Shown: positions 31,833 to 40,498 of the stretch, one piece after another
Numbering within the stretch: position 1 is the first letter of the stretch
How the letters are laid out: every line of letters begins with the position of its first letter
Notes under the pieces: model-generated
The model's input: only the letters and a program-made list of their open reading frames with translations
Told to the model about the DNA's origin: nothing
Database searches by the model: none
Made by a program: the position numbers and the translations under genes
DNA from: Saccharomonospora piscinae
GTDB taxonomy: Bacteria; Actinomycetota; Actinomycetes; Mycobacteriales; Pseudonocardiaceae
Assembly (NCBI RefSeq): GCF_005862235.1
Contig: NZ_VCEK01000001.1
Location: 1,054,001-1,118,000 of the forward strand
DNA length: 64,000 bases
Reading direction: 5' to 3'

Positions 31833-33098
31833 GTGTTCCGCTCGCTGTCCGGTCTCACCACACGGGGCCGGTGCCTGCTCGCCGCCGGGATCGCCGCGGG
31901 ACTCTGCGCGGCCGTGCTCAACGAGCGCGACCTGTTGCGGGTCGCGGCGTTCGTGTTCGCGCTGCCGCTGTGCGTCGCCCTACTTGCCTCCGCGTCCCGT
32001 ACCGCGCTGTCCGCCTCGCGTTCGCTGCTGCCCGAGCGCGTTCCCGTCGGCGGGCAGGGAGAGATCCAGCTCGACCTCTGGCGTACGGGTCACATGCCCG
32101 CCGGTGAGGTACTGCTGGAGGACGAGCTGCCCTACACCCTGGGTTCCCGCCCCCGGTTCGTCGTGGAGCGACTGCCGCACCGGCGGCCGGTCCCCCTGCG
32201 TTATCCGGTGCAGCCCACGTTGCGCGGGATACACCGGATCGGCCCGCTGCGCGCGACGGTGACCGACCCGTTCGGCCTGTGTGAGTTCGAGCGTGAGCTG
32301 GTTCCGCACTCCCGGCTGGTGGTGGTGCCGCGCGTGACGACGTTGTGGGGTCTGCCCCGTGGTGCGGGCATCGGCTCGGGCGACGACAGCAGCATCCGCC
32401 TGCACGCGGGGCAGGGCCAGACCGACGTCGTGGTCCGGCAGTACCGCCAGGGCGACGATCTGCGCAAAGTCCACTGGCGCTCGACGGCGCGACGCGACGA
32501 ACTGATGGTGCGCGTCGAGGAGCGCCCCTGGCATGGGGGGACGACGGTGCTGCTCGACCGCCGGGCCTCGGCGCATCACGGCACCGGGACCCAGTCGAGC
32601 CTCGAATGGGCCATCGAACTCGCCGCGAGCATGTGCCTGCATCTGAACCGCTCGGGCCAGCGGGTCCGGCTGGTGGACGAACACGGCAGGCTGCTGTCCG
32701 ACGCGCCCGAGGAATCCGGGCCGGGACACGCCGGAATCGTGCTGGACTCGTTCGCCGCGCTGCAACCCGGCCACGAGCGCGACGTCGTCGTCGGAGCCGA
32801 TCCGGCGCAGGGGCAGGAGCTCATCGCCGTGCTCGCGACGCTGGGCACCGAGTCGGTCCACGAACTCACCCGGCACCGTGCCCGTGGCTCCCGCAACCTG
32901 GCCGTGCTGCTCGACACCGCCGCGTGGGCAGGCGGTCCTCAGGAGACAGACGTGGCCGTGGCCGAGACCGCGGCGCTGCTGCGCGCGGCGGGGTGGGGCG
33001 TCGTCGTGGTCACTCCGGAGCGGTCCGTGGCGGACGTGTGGGCGGAGTTGTGCCGGACCACCGCCTCGGGCGCCTCACTGATCGGGGGCACGGCATGA
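31833..33098 (+). CDS. DUF58 membrane protein (MoxR partner)
   Basis: A 421-aa protein with two N-terminal TM segments (CLLAAGIAAGLCAAVL and VAAFVFALPLCVALL) and the DUF58 core GQGQTDVVVRQYRQGDDLRKVHWRSTARRDELMVRVEERP. The C-terminal half resembles a vWA-like fold without a complete MIDAS motif. Encoded between moxR and a transglutaminase in one operon; it overlaps the latter by ATGA. Confidence 0.9.
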   Translation: MFRSLSGLTTRGRCLLAAGIAAGLCAAVLNERDLLRVAAFVFALPLCVALLASASRTALSASRSLLPERVPVGGQGEIQLDLWRTGHMPAGEVLLEDELPYTLGSRPRFVVERLPHRRPVPLRYPVQPTLRGIHRIGPLRATVTDPFGLCEFERELVPHSRLVVVPRVTTLWGLPRGAGIGSGDDSSIRLHAGQGQTDVVVRQYRQGDDLRKVHWRSTARRDELMVRVEERPWHGGTTVLLDRRASAHHGTGTQSSLEWAIELAASMCLHLNRSGQRVRLVDEHGRLLSDAPEESGPGHAGIVLDSFAALQPGHERDVVVGADPAQGQELIAVLATLGTESVHELTRHRARGSRNLAVLLDTAAWAGGPQETDVAVAETAALLRAAGWGVVVVTPERSVADVWAELCRTTASGASLIGGTA

Positions 33099-35587
33099 CC
33101 ACGACCGCGGGCCCGAGGCACGCACGCCGGGACGAACCCGAGCGCGCGCCTCGCCGAGGTCCGTCCCCGGCGGCGACCCTGCTGTCCCCCGCCGCGGCGC
33201 TGTTCGCCACCGTCGGTGCGGCCACCTCGCTGACCGGGGTGCTCCAGGGCGGCGCGTGGCTCGCCTACGTCGCCGTCGCGGCACTGCTGGTGGCCTGCAC
33301 CGGGCTCGCGTTGCGGTCGCTGCGCGTGCCGACTCCGCTGGTGGGCCTCGGGCAACTGGTCGCGCTGCTGTTGCTCGTCACGGGCGTGTTCACCGGAAGC
33401 GGCGTCTTGGGCGTCCTCCCGGGTCCGGCCGCGTTCACCGAGCTGAACGAGGTACTCACCGAGGCGTTTAGCACGATCCGCAACGGTGTCCCTCCGGTCG
33501 AGGCCACGGCTGCGATCCTGTGCCTCGCCACGATCGCGATCGGTCTCGTGGCGATCGTGGTGGACACGCTCGTGGTCGCGGCGGCGGCACCCGCGGCCAC
33601 CGGTCTCATCCTGCTGTGTGTCTACGCCGTGCCGTCGGCGCTGGCCGACGACCTGCTGCCGTGGTGGACCTTCGTGCTCGGCGCGGCGGCGTTCGCGGCC
33701 CTGCTGGCGGTGGACGGCAGCCACCGCCACCATCGCTGGCGCAACCGGCCCTCCCCCGGCGCCGGGGTGTCCGCGGCTGCCGTGTCGGCGCCGGTGACCG
33801 TGGTGGTGGGCGCACTGTCGGCCGGTCTGGTGGCGGGTGCGGGCATCACGGCCATCGGCACCGAGGGGAGCCTGCCCGGCAGCGACTCGGACAACCGCCC
33901 CGTGCTCGGTGGCCTCGGCGTCAACCCGTTCACGTCGCTGCGCGGCATGCTGGACCAGGGTGACGACGTGCCGCTGTTCCGCGTGTCCGGGCTGGGCGAC
34001 TCGCCCCGGCCGATGCGGGCCTTCACCCTCGACACCTACCGGCCCAACGAGGGCTGGGGGCTGGCGGACGGGCCGATGCCCGCCGGGGTGCCCGCGAACG
34101 GCACGCTGCCGTCCGCGCCCGGCGACGACGGCAGCGGAGAGGGCCGCGAGATCCGGATCGAGCCGGTGCACTGGAACGACGTGTGGCTGCCCGTCTTCGG
34201 TGCGCCCAGAGCCCTGCGCGAACTGTCCGGTGGCTGGTACTACGACCGCACGAGCGGCTCGGTGTTCCGGGAGCGCAGGCAGACCCCGCAACCGTACGTC
34301 GAGGTGGCGTCGCTGGACGAACCGTCGCGGGCGGAGTTGCGGGAAGTCGAATCCGGCACGGACGAGGACATGGGCGGCTACACCGACCTGGCCGCCGTCG
34401 ATCCTCGGGTGGTGGCGCTCGCGGAGGACCTCACGGCGGACGCGGACACGCGGTTCGACCAGGCGCAGGCGGTGTGGGAGTACTTCGGCCCCGAGAACGG
34501 CTTCGTCTACGACACCGAGACGGCTCCGGCCACCGACGGCGACGCGCTGTCCGACTTCCTGTTGAACGGTAAGCGGGGCTACTGCGAGCAGTACGCCTCG
34601 GCCATGGCCGTGATGCTGCGCTCGCTCGACATCCCCGCCCGCGTGGCCGTCGGCTTCACCAGCGGCTACCGCGACGGCGACGTCCGCACCATCACCTCCC
34701 GGGACGCGCACGCGTGGGTCGAGGTGTACTTCGGCGATCTCGGCTGGGTGAGTTTCGACCCGACCCCGCTCTCCGACGGCCGGGGCTACGTCCCGCCGTA
34801 TCTCTCGGGCGAGGACGGCACCGACGGGGACTCGGCCGGTGACGAGGTGCCCGGCAACGATGCGGAGGACTCGTCCGAGCCCACGTCGCCGTCCGAGGAG
34901 CAGGCGGAGCAGGACGCGGCGGCGCAACCGGGCCAGCAGCGGCCGTTCGGCGACTCGGGGTCGTGGCCCGGCCTGCTGGCGCTGGTGGTCGCGGGGATCG
35001 CGCTGGTGGCCACCGTCGCGGCCTGGCTCGCCGGGCGGCGCGGGCGATCGGCCCCGCGACGCGCGGAGAATCGGCGGGCGTCCTCGCTCGCCGCGTTGAC
35101 GGCCGGGCTGTGGGGGCTCGCCCTCGTCATGGTGGCGTGGTGGGTTCACTGGATCGCGGCGGTCGCGGTCGTGGTGCTGACCGCGCTGGCGGCGACCCCG
35201 TGGGCGGTGCGGCGGGCGCAGCGCCGCCGTCACCTGCGCCAGATCGAACACGGCACCGTGCCGCAGGCCGCCGACGCGGCGTGGAGCGAACTGGTGCGCG
35301 AGTGTGCCGATCGGGGTGTCGAGGTTCCCGTCAGCGACACCGTGCGACTGGCCGCGCAGCGGCTGGCCCAGGGACAGCGGCTCGACGAGCGCGGCAAGAA
35401 CGACCTGCGCACGATCGTCACCACCGTGGAACGCTCGTGGTATGGCTCCGGCGGGACGGCGACGCACGGTGACACCACGACGTTCGCCGCCGCCGTGCGC
35501 GGCGTTCTGGCGGCACTCGACCGAGCGGCGCCGTTGTCCTGGCGGGGACGGCTGCTGCCGCGCTCGGTACTGCGGCGTCGGCGCTGA
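33095..35587 (+). CDS. TgpA-type membrane transglutaminase-like protein
   Basis: An 830-aa membrane protein. About six N-terminal TM segments, an extracytoplasmic region with the transglutaminase triad (RGYCEQYASAMAVMLRSL, Cys; SRDAHAWVEVYFGDLG, His; WVSFDPTPL, Asp) near residues 490-570, an acidic Ser/Glu/Gln-rich linker, then two TM segments and a C-terminal cytoplasmic DUF4129-like helix. Third gene of the MoxR-DUF58-TgpA operon found across actinobacteria; the complex is linked to peptidoglycan or extracellular protein handling, with substrate unknown. Confidence 0.9.
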   Translation: MTTTAGPRHARRDEPERAPRRGPSPAATLLSPAAALFATVGAATSLTGVLQGGAWLAYVAVAALLVACTGLALRSLRVPTPLVGLGQLVALLLLVTGVFTGSGVLGVLPGPAAFTELNEVLTEAFSTIRNGVPPVEATAAILCLATIAIGLVAIVVDTLVVAAAAPAATGLILLCVYAVPSALADDLLPWWTFVLGAAAFAALLAVDGSHRHHRWRNRPSPGAGVSAAAVSAPVTVVVGALSAGLVAGAGITAIGTEGSLPGSDSDNRPVLGGLGVNPFTSLRGMLDQGDDVPLFRVSGLGDSPRPMRAFTLDTYRPNEGWGLADGPMPAGVPANGTLPSAPGDDGSGEGREIRIEPVHWNDVWLPVFGAPRALRELSGGWYYDRTSGSVFRERRQTPQPYVEVASLDEPSRAELREVESGTDEDMGGYTDLAAVDPRVVALAEDLTADADTRFDQAQAVWEYFGPENGFVYDTETAPATDGDALSDFLLNGKRGYCEQYASAMAVMLRSLDIPARVAVGFTSGYRDGDVRTITSRDAHAWVEVYFGDLGWVSFDPTPLSDGRGYVPPYLSGEDGTDGDSAGDEVPGNDAEDSSEPTSPSEEQAEQDAAAQPGQQRPFGDSGSWPGLLALVVAGIALVATVAAWLAGRRGRSAPRRAENRRASSLAALTAGLWGLALVMVAWWVHWIAAVAVVVLTALAATPWAVRRAQRRRHLRQIEHGTVPQAADAAWSELVRECADRGVEVPVSDTVRLAAQRLAQGQRLDERGKNDLRTIVTTVERSWYGSGGTATHGDTTTFAAAVRGVLAALDRAAPLSWRGRLLPRSVLRRRR

Positions 35588-35641
35588 AGCCGCCTGGCCG
35601 TCGCGGCCCCGCGCAACCACGGACGACGGTGGGCACGAAAA

Positions 35642-35691
35642 GTCCGCTGCCCGGGTTCACGCAGCGGCGCGCGTGAACCCGGGCAGCGGAC
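35642..35691. terminator. Perfect 21-bp inverted repeat between convergent tgpA and DUF3040 genes
   Basis: Arms 35642-35662 and 35671-35691 are exact complements over 21 bp with an 8-nt loop. It lies 55 nt after the tgpA stop and 24 nt from the opposing stop. No T-tract. It can end both transcripts. Confidence 0.7.
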
Positions 35692-35714
35692 AGGCTGTAC
35701 CGGACGCGGTGTGG

Positions 35715-36125
35715 CTAACGATCCTCGAAGCGCCTGCGGAACCTCTCCTCCATGCGCTGGGTGAAGGAACTCTTGGCCGCGGGCGCGCTGCGGCCACTGC
35801 CGCCTCGTCGCGTCTCGGCCTGTTCCTCACCTGACGACGCACCCAGGGAGGTCACGGCGAGCAGCACTCCGCCGAACATCACCAGGAACCCGAGCACACT
35901 GAGCCACGGGATCTCGGCGATGCGGAGGAACGGCGCCTGTCCCGCGACCCCGACCACCAGCATGGCGACGCCCACGACGAAGAGGGCGACACCTTGCAGG
36001 CGGCGTTTGGGTGTGGGACGGCGCATCTTGCTTCCGCGCACGTTGGATGCGAACTTGGGGTCCTCGGCATAGAGCTCGCGCTCGATCTGATCGAGCAGCC
36101 GCTGCTCATGCTCGGAGAGTGGCAT
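35715..36125 (-). CDS. DUF3040 membrane protein
   Basis: A 136-aa protein: N-terminal amphipathic MPLSEHEQRLLDQIERELYAEDPKFAS, the DUF3040 signature, then two TM segments (GVALFVVGVAMLVVGVAG and PWLSVLGFLVMFGGVLLAV) and a basic tail. Small actinobacterial inner-membrane protein of unknown role, often near division genes. The ATG at 36125 follows GGAGGAGG; the longer frame to 36353 is not supported. Confidence 0.9.
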   Translation of the reverse strand: MPLSEHEQRLLDQIERELYAEDPKFASNVRGSKMRRPTPKRRLQGVALFVVGVAMLVVGVAGQAPFLRIAEIPWLSVLGFLVMFGGVLLAVTSLGASSGEEQAETRRGGSGRSAPAAKSSFTQRMEERFRRRFEDR

Positions 36126-36352
36126 TTTTCCTCCTCCGGCACAGCTGTTTGGCGACCCCTGGTGGGCGCCGGAACCGCACGTGGACGTCGACCCGGACAA
36201 CCCCCCGATCGGGGTGTCGTTACCAGGATACGAGGCCCGCGCTCGAAGGACTACCCGATCTCCCCCCAAGCGCCGACCGTTTTGCCTCGAACGGCCCAGC
36301 GCGCCCGCGAACCCCAGCGTCCGGCCCGGTCGGCAGGCGAGTGAGCCCCGCA

Positions 36353-37600
36353 TCAGTCCTGGTCACGACGCAGCAGGGACGCCGGACGCACCGCCGCCGC
36401 GCCGTACTTCGATCGTGCGCCGTCCGCGGCGACCTCCGCGTCCCGCCAGCGCGAGCCGGGTCGCACGTCCTCCAGGCTCAGCTGTTCGGCCTCGGCCGCA
36501 CCCGCGATGCCCTCGACGCGCACTCCGAGCAGCCGCACCGGCGCCGTGCTGCCCAGCTCGTCCAGCAACGCCACGGCCGTGCCGTGCAGGAGGCGGGCCA
36601 CGTCGGTGGCGCCGGGCAGGGTGCGGGCCCGGGTGACGGTGCGGAAGTCGGCGAAGCGCACCTTGATCGATACCGTCCGGCCGCGCAGGTGCCGCGAACG
36701 CAGGGTGGCCGCGACCCGCTCACTCAGATCGAGCAGCTGCCTGCGCTGTTCGTGCCGGTCGGCGAGGTCGGTGTCGAACGTCCGCTCGGCGCCGAGCGAC
36801 TTCTCCGCCGTCGCGGGCACCACCGCGCGGTCGTCGTGGCCGCGCGCGAGCGCGCCCAGGTGCTCGGCCGCGGCCCTGCCCACCCAGGCGCGGAGCCGTT
36901 CGGCCGGGGTGGCGGCGAGGTCGGCGATCGTCCGCAGCCCGTGGCCCCGCAGCGTCTCCGCGGTCCTGGGGCCGACTCCCCACAGCGCCGAGACCGGCAA
37001 CGGCCGCAGGAACGACACCGTCTCGTCCCGGGGGACCACGACCATCCCGTCGGGTTTGGCCATGCCCGACGCGAGCTTGGCCACGAACTTCACCCCCGCG
37101 ACCCCCACGGAACACGTGAGGCCGTGGTCGGCCTCCACGCGGGCGCGCAGCTCGGCTCCGATCTCGGCGGGGCTCGCGCCCAGCCTGCGCAGCGCACCGG
37201 ACACGTCGAGAAACGCCTCGTCGAGACTCAGCGGCTCCACCAGGGGAGTGATCTCGTGGAAGAGGGCCAGCACGGCCCGCGACACCTCGCCGTACGAGCC
37301 GCGCGTGGGTGGCAGGGTCACGATGCCGGGGCACAGCTTCCGGGCCGCCGCCACCGGCATCGCCGAGCCGACACCGAACCGCCGCGCCGGGTAGTTGGCC
37401 GACAGCACCACCGAGCGGGGCCCCGCTCCGGCGACCATCACCGGCCGGTCGGCCAGTTCGGGACGGGTCCGCAACTCCACCGCCGCGAAGAACGCGTCCA
37501 TGTCGATGTGCAGCAGCGAGCAGCCGGTGTCGTCGGGCCACCGCTTCGCAGTGGCCCGGAACCGTTCGAACTCACCGGGCAGCGCCGTGTTCCGTCCCAT
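36353..37600 (-). CDS. dinB: DNA polymerase IV (Y-family translesion polymerase)
   Basis: A 415-aa error-prone polymerase. Catalytic carboxylates in LLHIDMDAFFAAVE and PLSLDEAFLDVSGA; SANYPARRFGVGSAMP fingers; helix-hairpin-helix region SALWGVGPRTAETLRGHGLRTIADLA; little-finger domain SIKVRFADFRTVTRA. A QLSLEDV motif near residue 385 resembles a beta-clamp-binding site. TAGGCT lies 9 nt before the ATG, almost leaderless. Full length. Confidence 0.93.
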   Translation of the reverse strand: MGRNTALPGEFERFRATAKRWPDDTGCSLLHIDMDAFFAAVELRTRPELADRPVMVAGAGPRSVVLSANYPARRFGVGSAMPVAAARKLCPGIVTLPPTRGSYGEVSRAVLALFHEITPLVEPLSLDEAFLDVSGALRRLGASPAEIGAELRARVEADHGLTCSVGVAGVKFVAKLASGMAKPDGMVVVPRDETVSFLRPLPVSALWGVGPRTAETLRGHGLRTIADLAATPAERLRAWVGRAAAEHLGALARGHDDRAVVPATAEKSLGAERTFDTDLADRHEQRRQLLDLSERVAATLRSRHLRGRTVSIKVRFADFRTVTRARTLPGATDVARLLHGTAVALLDELGSTAPVRLLGVRVEGIAGAAEAEQLSLEDVRPGSRWRDAEVAADGARSKYGAAAVRPASLLRRDQD

Positions 37601-37652
37601 TGTGGGCCCAGCCTACGGCGCCCCACCGACGTTCCGAGACGACGCGACGCGG

Positions 37653-38408
37653 TCAGGACGGCTGACGCGCCAGCGCGTGCAGGCGGGTCGCGATATCGCG
37701 CAACGGCGTGGTGACCGCGGCCAGCGCCTCGAACTCGGCGAGGTCCTGCTCCCACGACGCGGCCGTGCCGGGTGCGGGTTCGGCGGAGAGGATCTCGGAC
37801 ACCACACCGTCGCCCCGCACGTACTCCACGGACAGCCCCGCCCCGGACAGCAGTGCGGTCAGCCCCGCCGTGTCGAGCCTGCGCGACAGCGTCTCCGAGT
37901 CGCTGCTCAGGACACCGGCGGGCTCGACGAGCAGCCGGTGAGCCTCACCGAGCCTGCCGGTCAGCGCGCGGTGCAGCACCGCGGCGTGGCGGTTCGCCGT
38001 CAGGACCGAGACCGCACCGCCCGGCGCGGTGGCCGCCACGATCGCGGCCAGTGCGGCCTCGGGATCGTCCACCACCTCCAGCAGCGAGTGGGCGAGCACC
38101 AGATCGGCCGATCCGGGCCGGACGTGCTCGGCCAGCGCGTCGGAGTCGTCGGCCACGACCGTGATCCGGTCGGCGACGCCGTCCTCCTCCGCGCGCAACC
38201 GCAGGGTGGCCAGCGCGTTGAGGTTGGGTTCCACCACCGTCACGCGACAGCCCGCCGCGGCGAACGGCACCGCCCACACCCCGCTGCCGCCGCCCACGTC
38301 CACCACAACAGGCTCCTCGGCCCCCCTGGCCCGCGCGGCGCCGAGTTCGGCCTCCAGCACCTTTCGCACCGCCGCCGACCCGTGACCGGCCGAAGTCTCC
38401 GCTCGCAT
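37653..38408 (-). CDS. Class I SAM-dependent methyltransferase
   Basis: A 251-aa methyltransferase: motif I VVVDVGGGSGVWAVPFAA, then VTVVEPNLNAL (acidic ribose ligand), VVADDSDAL and DLVLAHSLLEVVDDPEAAL. Resembles the CmoA/UbiE-like actinobacterial group; substrate unknown. Start at ATG 38408 is supported by TACCCT (38417-38422) 8 nt upstream; the longer frame to 38456 would run into the divergent parA-like promoter. Confidence 0.85.
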   Translation of the reverse strand: MRAETSAGHGSAAVRKVLEAELGAARARGAEEPVVVDVGGGSGVWAVPFAAAGCRVTVVEPNLNALATLRLRAEEDGVADRITVVADDSDALAEHVRPGSADLVLAHSLLEVVDDPEAALAAIVAATAPGGAVSVLTANRHAAVLHRALTGRLGEAHRLLVEPAGVLSSDSETLSRRLDTAGLTALLSGAGLSVEYVRGDGVVSEILSAEPAPGTAASWEQDLAEFEALAAVTTPLRDIATRLHALARQPS

Positions 38409-38463
38409 GGCTCCCAAGGGTAGTTGGGACACCTCGCGCGTTCTCACGGCGACCATGCACGAC

Positions 38464-38469
38464 TACGCT
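38464..38469 (+). promoter_or_regulatory. -10 element TACGCT of the ParA-like gene (leaderless start)
   Basis: TACGCT is 7 nt before the GTG at 38477; a TTCTCA at 38441-38446 gives a 17-bp -35 spacing. No Shine-Dalgarno. The divergent methyltransferase gene has its own -10 at 38417-38422. Confidence 0.5.
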
Positions 38470-38476
38470 CGCAGTC

Positions 38477-39373
38477 GTGCACACGGTCGCCGTACTGAGC
38501 CTCAAGGGTGGCGTCGGGAAGACGACGGTCGCTCTGGGTGTCGCCTCGGCCGCGCTCCGCAGGCGGATCCGGACCCTGGTGGCCGACCTCGACCCCCAGG
38601 GCAACGCCACCGCCACACTCGACCCCCCGCTCACCGAGTCGACGCTCGCCGACGTGCTGGAGACGCCACGGCTCGGCGTGCTCGACAGGGCGATCGCCGC
38701 GAGCGGCTGGAGCGACGATGTCGACGTCCTCGTGGGGTCCGAGGAGCTGGAACCGCTCAACGAGCCGGGGCCCCACGAGCACCGCACCGACCACCTCGCG
38801 ACGGCACTCGACGCCCTGGAGGCCCAGCCCCAGGCCAGGCCGTACGAGCTGGCGATCCTCGACTGCCCGCCGTCGCTGGGACGGCTCACCCGTTCGGCCC
38901 TCATCGCCGCCGACACCGCGCTGCTGGTCACCGAACCCACCATGTACGCGGTGGCCGGGGCGCAACGGGCGCTGGAGGCCATCGACCAGGTGCGCGCCGA
39001 CCACAACCCCCGGCTGCGGCCCGCGGGAGTGGTGGTCAACCGGCTGCGGGGCCGGTCGGCCGAGCACGAGTACCGCATCCAGGAGCTGCGCGAGTCCTTC
39101 GGGCGGCTCGTCATGCCGACGGCGATCCCCGACCGGCTCGTCATCCAGCAGGCACAGGGCGCCTGCACCCCGATCCACGAGTGGACCTCACCGGCGGCCC
39201 AGGAGATCGCCCTGACGTTCAACATGGTGCTGGCGAAGATCCTGCGCTCCGGGAGGGCGGGCAGGCACCGCCTCGGCACGGAGGAACCCGCGTCCCCCGA
39301 CCCGGTTCCGCCGCGCGGTCCCGCGCCGCGTCGTCCCCCGGAGCGACCGTACGCCCGGAACGAGACGGGCTGA
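38477..39373 (+). CDS. ParA/Soj-family ATPase (orphan)
   Basis: A 298-aa Walker-type ATPase: SLKGGVGKTTVALGVA (deviant Walker A), ADLDPQGNATATL, LAILDCPPSLGRLTRSAL, and LVTEPTMYAVAGAQRALEAIDQV. No parB or parS-like palindrome lies next to it, so it is not the chromosomal partition pair. Proteins of this orphan group organise other cargo; here it may relate to the following DNA glycosylase only by position. The C-terminal tail is Pro/Arg-rich. Confidence 0.85.
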   Translation: MHTVAVLSLKGGVGKTTVALGVASAALRRRIRTLVADLDPQGNATATLDPPLTESTLADVLETPRLGVLDRAIAASGWSDDVDVLVGSEELEPLNEPGPHEHRTDHLATALDALEAQPQARPYELAILDCPPSLGRLTRSALIAADTALLVTEPTMYAVAGAQRALEAIDQVRADHNPRLRPAGVVVNRLRGRSAEHEYRIQELRESFGRLVMPTAIPDRLVIQQAQGACTPIHEWTSPAAQEIALTFNMVLAKILRSGRAGRHRLGTEEPASPDPVPPRGPAPRRPPERPYARNETG

Positions 39374-39379
39374 GCGGTC

Positions 39380-40180
39380 GTGCCCGAGGGCGACACCGTC
39401 TTCCTCACCGGCGAGCGGCTGCGCCGGGCGCTCGCCGGGCACACCCTCACCCGGACCGACTTTCGGCACCCGGCCCTCGCCACCCGCGATCTCCGTGGGC
39501 ACGAGGTCACGGCGGTGCGTACGGTGGGCAAGCATCTGTTCCTGCGCTTCTCGGGCTCGCTCAGCCTGCACAGCCACCTGATGATGGACGGCTCGTGGCG
39601 CACGTTCCGGCGGGGACAGCGCTGGTCCATGCCGGGCCACCACGCCAGGGTGGTGCTCACCCACTCCACGGCCGAGGCCGTCGGCTTCCGCGTTCACGAC
39701 CTCGCGCTGCTGCCGACCGCCGAGGAGTCCCGGTTCGTCGGGCACCTCGGTCCGGACCTGTGCTCGCCAGACTGGACCGCTCTCGACGCCGCCAAGGCGG
39801 CCGACGCCCTGCGAGCGCGGCCCGGTGCCGAGCTCGGCGAAGCCCTGCTCGACCAGCGGGTGATGGCGGGCATCGGCAACGTCTACAAGACGGAGATCTG
39901 CTTCCTGCTGCGGGTCACGCCGTGGACGGCGGTCGCCGGGATCGACGCCGAGCGCGCCGTCGACCTGGCACGTCGGCTGCTCGTGGCCAACGCCCGGCGG
40001 TCCCGTCGCAGCACCACCGGCTACGACGTGCCGGGGCGGCGGGCGTGGGTGTACGAGCGCACGCGGCAGGGGTGCCTGCGCTGCGGTGGCCCCGTGCGGG
40101 TGGCCCCGCAGGGCGAGGGCACATGGGCAAGGCCGACCTGGTATTGCCCACGCTGCCAGTCGGGTCCCGCGCCCGAGTGA
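39380..40180 (+). CDS. nei2: Formamidopyrimidine/endonuclease VIII-type DNA glycosylase (Nei2)
   Basis: A 266-aa base-excision repair enzyme. The N-terminal PEGDT (catalytic Pro, Glu) is the Nei variant rather than Fpg PELPEV. H2TH region EALLDQRVMAGIGNVYKTEICFLLRVTPW and a C-terminal zinc finger (CLRCGGPV...WYCPRCQ). It excises oxidised pyrimidines and nicks the abasic site. GTG at 39380 lies 6 nt after the ParA-like stop, so translation is probably coupled. Confidence 0.92.
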   Translation: MPEGDTVFLTGERLRRALAGHTLTRTDFRHPALATRDLRGHEVTAVRTVGKHLFLRFSGSLSLHSHLMMDGSWRTFRRGQRWSMPGHHARVVLTHSTAEAVGFRVHDLALLPTAEESRFVGHLGPDLCSPDWTALDAAKAADALRARPGAELGEALLDQRVMAGIGNVYKTEICFLLRVTPWTAVAGIDAERAVDLARRLLVANARRSRRSTTGYDVPGRRAWVYERTRQGCLRCGGPVRVAPQGEGTWARPTWYCPRCQSGPAPE

Positions 40181-40188
40181 GCCGTGTT

Positions 40189-40219
40189 CGCCGCGCGAAA
40201 AACGCGTTGCCGCGCGGCG
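40189..40219. terminator. 9-bp GC inverted repeat after nei2
   Basis: CGCCGCGCG (40189-40197) pairs exactly with CGCGCGGCG (40211-40219) over a 13-nt A-rich loop, 9 nt after the nei2 stop. It separates nei2 from the structured RNA region that follows. Confidence 0.55.
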
Positions 40220-40230
40220 GCGAGAACGCC

Positions 40231-40450
40231 TAGCGTGGCGGTACACGAGAAAGGAGGTGGTCCGACGGTGAATATCCACAGGACTCGTGAGGTGGCTGTC
40301 CACTGACAGCGCACACGGGCCGACCAGAAGCCTTGTGTGCCTGCCGGTGAATACCAGGCAGTCACCGGCCTCCAGTGCTCCCGGGACCCGGTCCGACCCG
40401 GGCCCGAACGGCTGACGACGTTCGGGAGCCGCACTGGGGGCTTCCCTTAC
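40231..40450 (+). ncRNA. Structured transcript candidate with micro-ORF between nei2 and pyrD
   Basis: This 318-nt gene-free stretch (40181-40498) has a promoter (TTGCCG 40207-40212, 18 nt, TAGCGT 40231-40236), a very strong Shine-Dalgarno (40249-40263) with a 12-codon frame, and then structure: GCTGTC-CACT-GACAGC enclosing the frame's stop; GCACAC/GTGTGC; TGCCTG and CAGGCA interleaved with CCGGTGA and TCACCGG (pseudoknot or alternatives); and CCCGAACG/CGTTCGGG. No known riboswitch is recognised. It may be a pyrD regulator or a separate small RNA, because pyrD appears to have its own promoter. Confidence 0.4.
40268..40306 (+). CDS. Micro-ORF of 12 codons with near-perfect anti-16S ribosome site
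   Basis: GTG to TGA, encoding MNIHRTREVAVH. Its Shine-Dalgarno (40249-40263, GAAAGGAGGTGGTCC) matches the complement of the 16S rRNA 3' tail over 15 nt with a single G that can still pair as G-U, far stronger than any other ribosome site in the window. The stop codon is inside a 6-bp hairpin. It is far too short for an enzyme and may serve as a leader peptide. Confidence 0.4.
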   Translation: MNIHRTREVAVH

Positions 40451-40485
40451 TCCTCCTCCCCCGCCGGTCGCGGGCCACCGTGACG

Positions 40486-40491
40486 GATACT
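40486..40491 (+). promoter_or_regulatory. -10 element GATACT of pyrD (predicted leaderless start)
   Basis: GATACT is followed after 7 nt by the GTG of pyrD with no Shine-Dalgarno, so pyrD seems to have an independent, leaderless promoter downstream of the structured RNA. The -35 is unclear. Confidence 0.4.
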
Positions 40492-40498
40492 GGCCGAC

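Noticed and set aside
32939-35620. Minus-strand frame of 893 codons
   Set aside because: Shadow of the transglutaminase gene; Arg/Gln/His-rich with no domain.
40307-40450. Cobalamin, yybP or ykkC riboswitch, or 6C RNA, before pyrD
   Set aside because: No match to their conserved core sequences could be seen; kept as an unassigned structured region.
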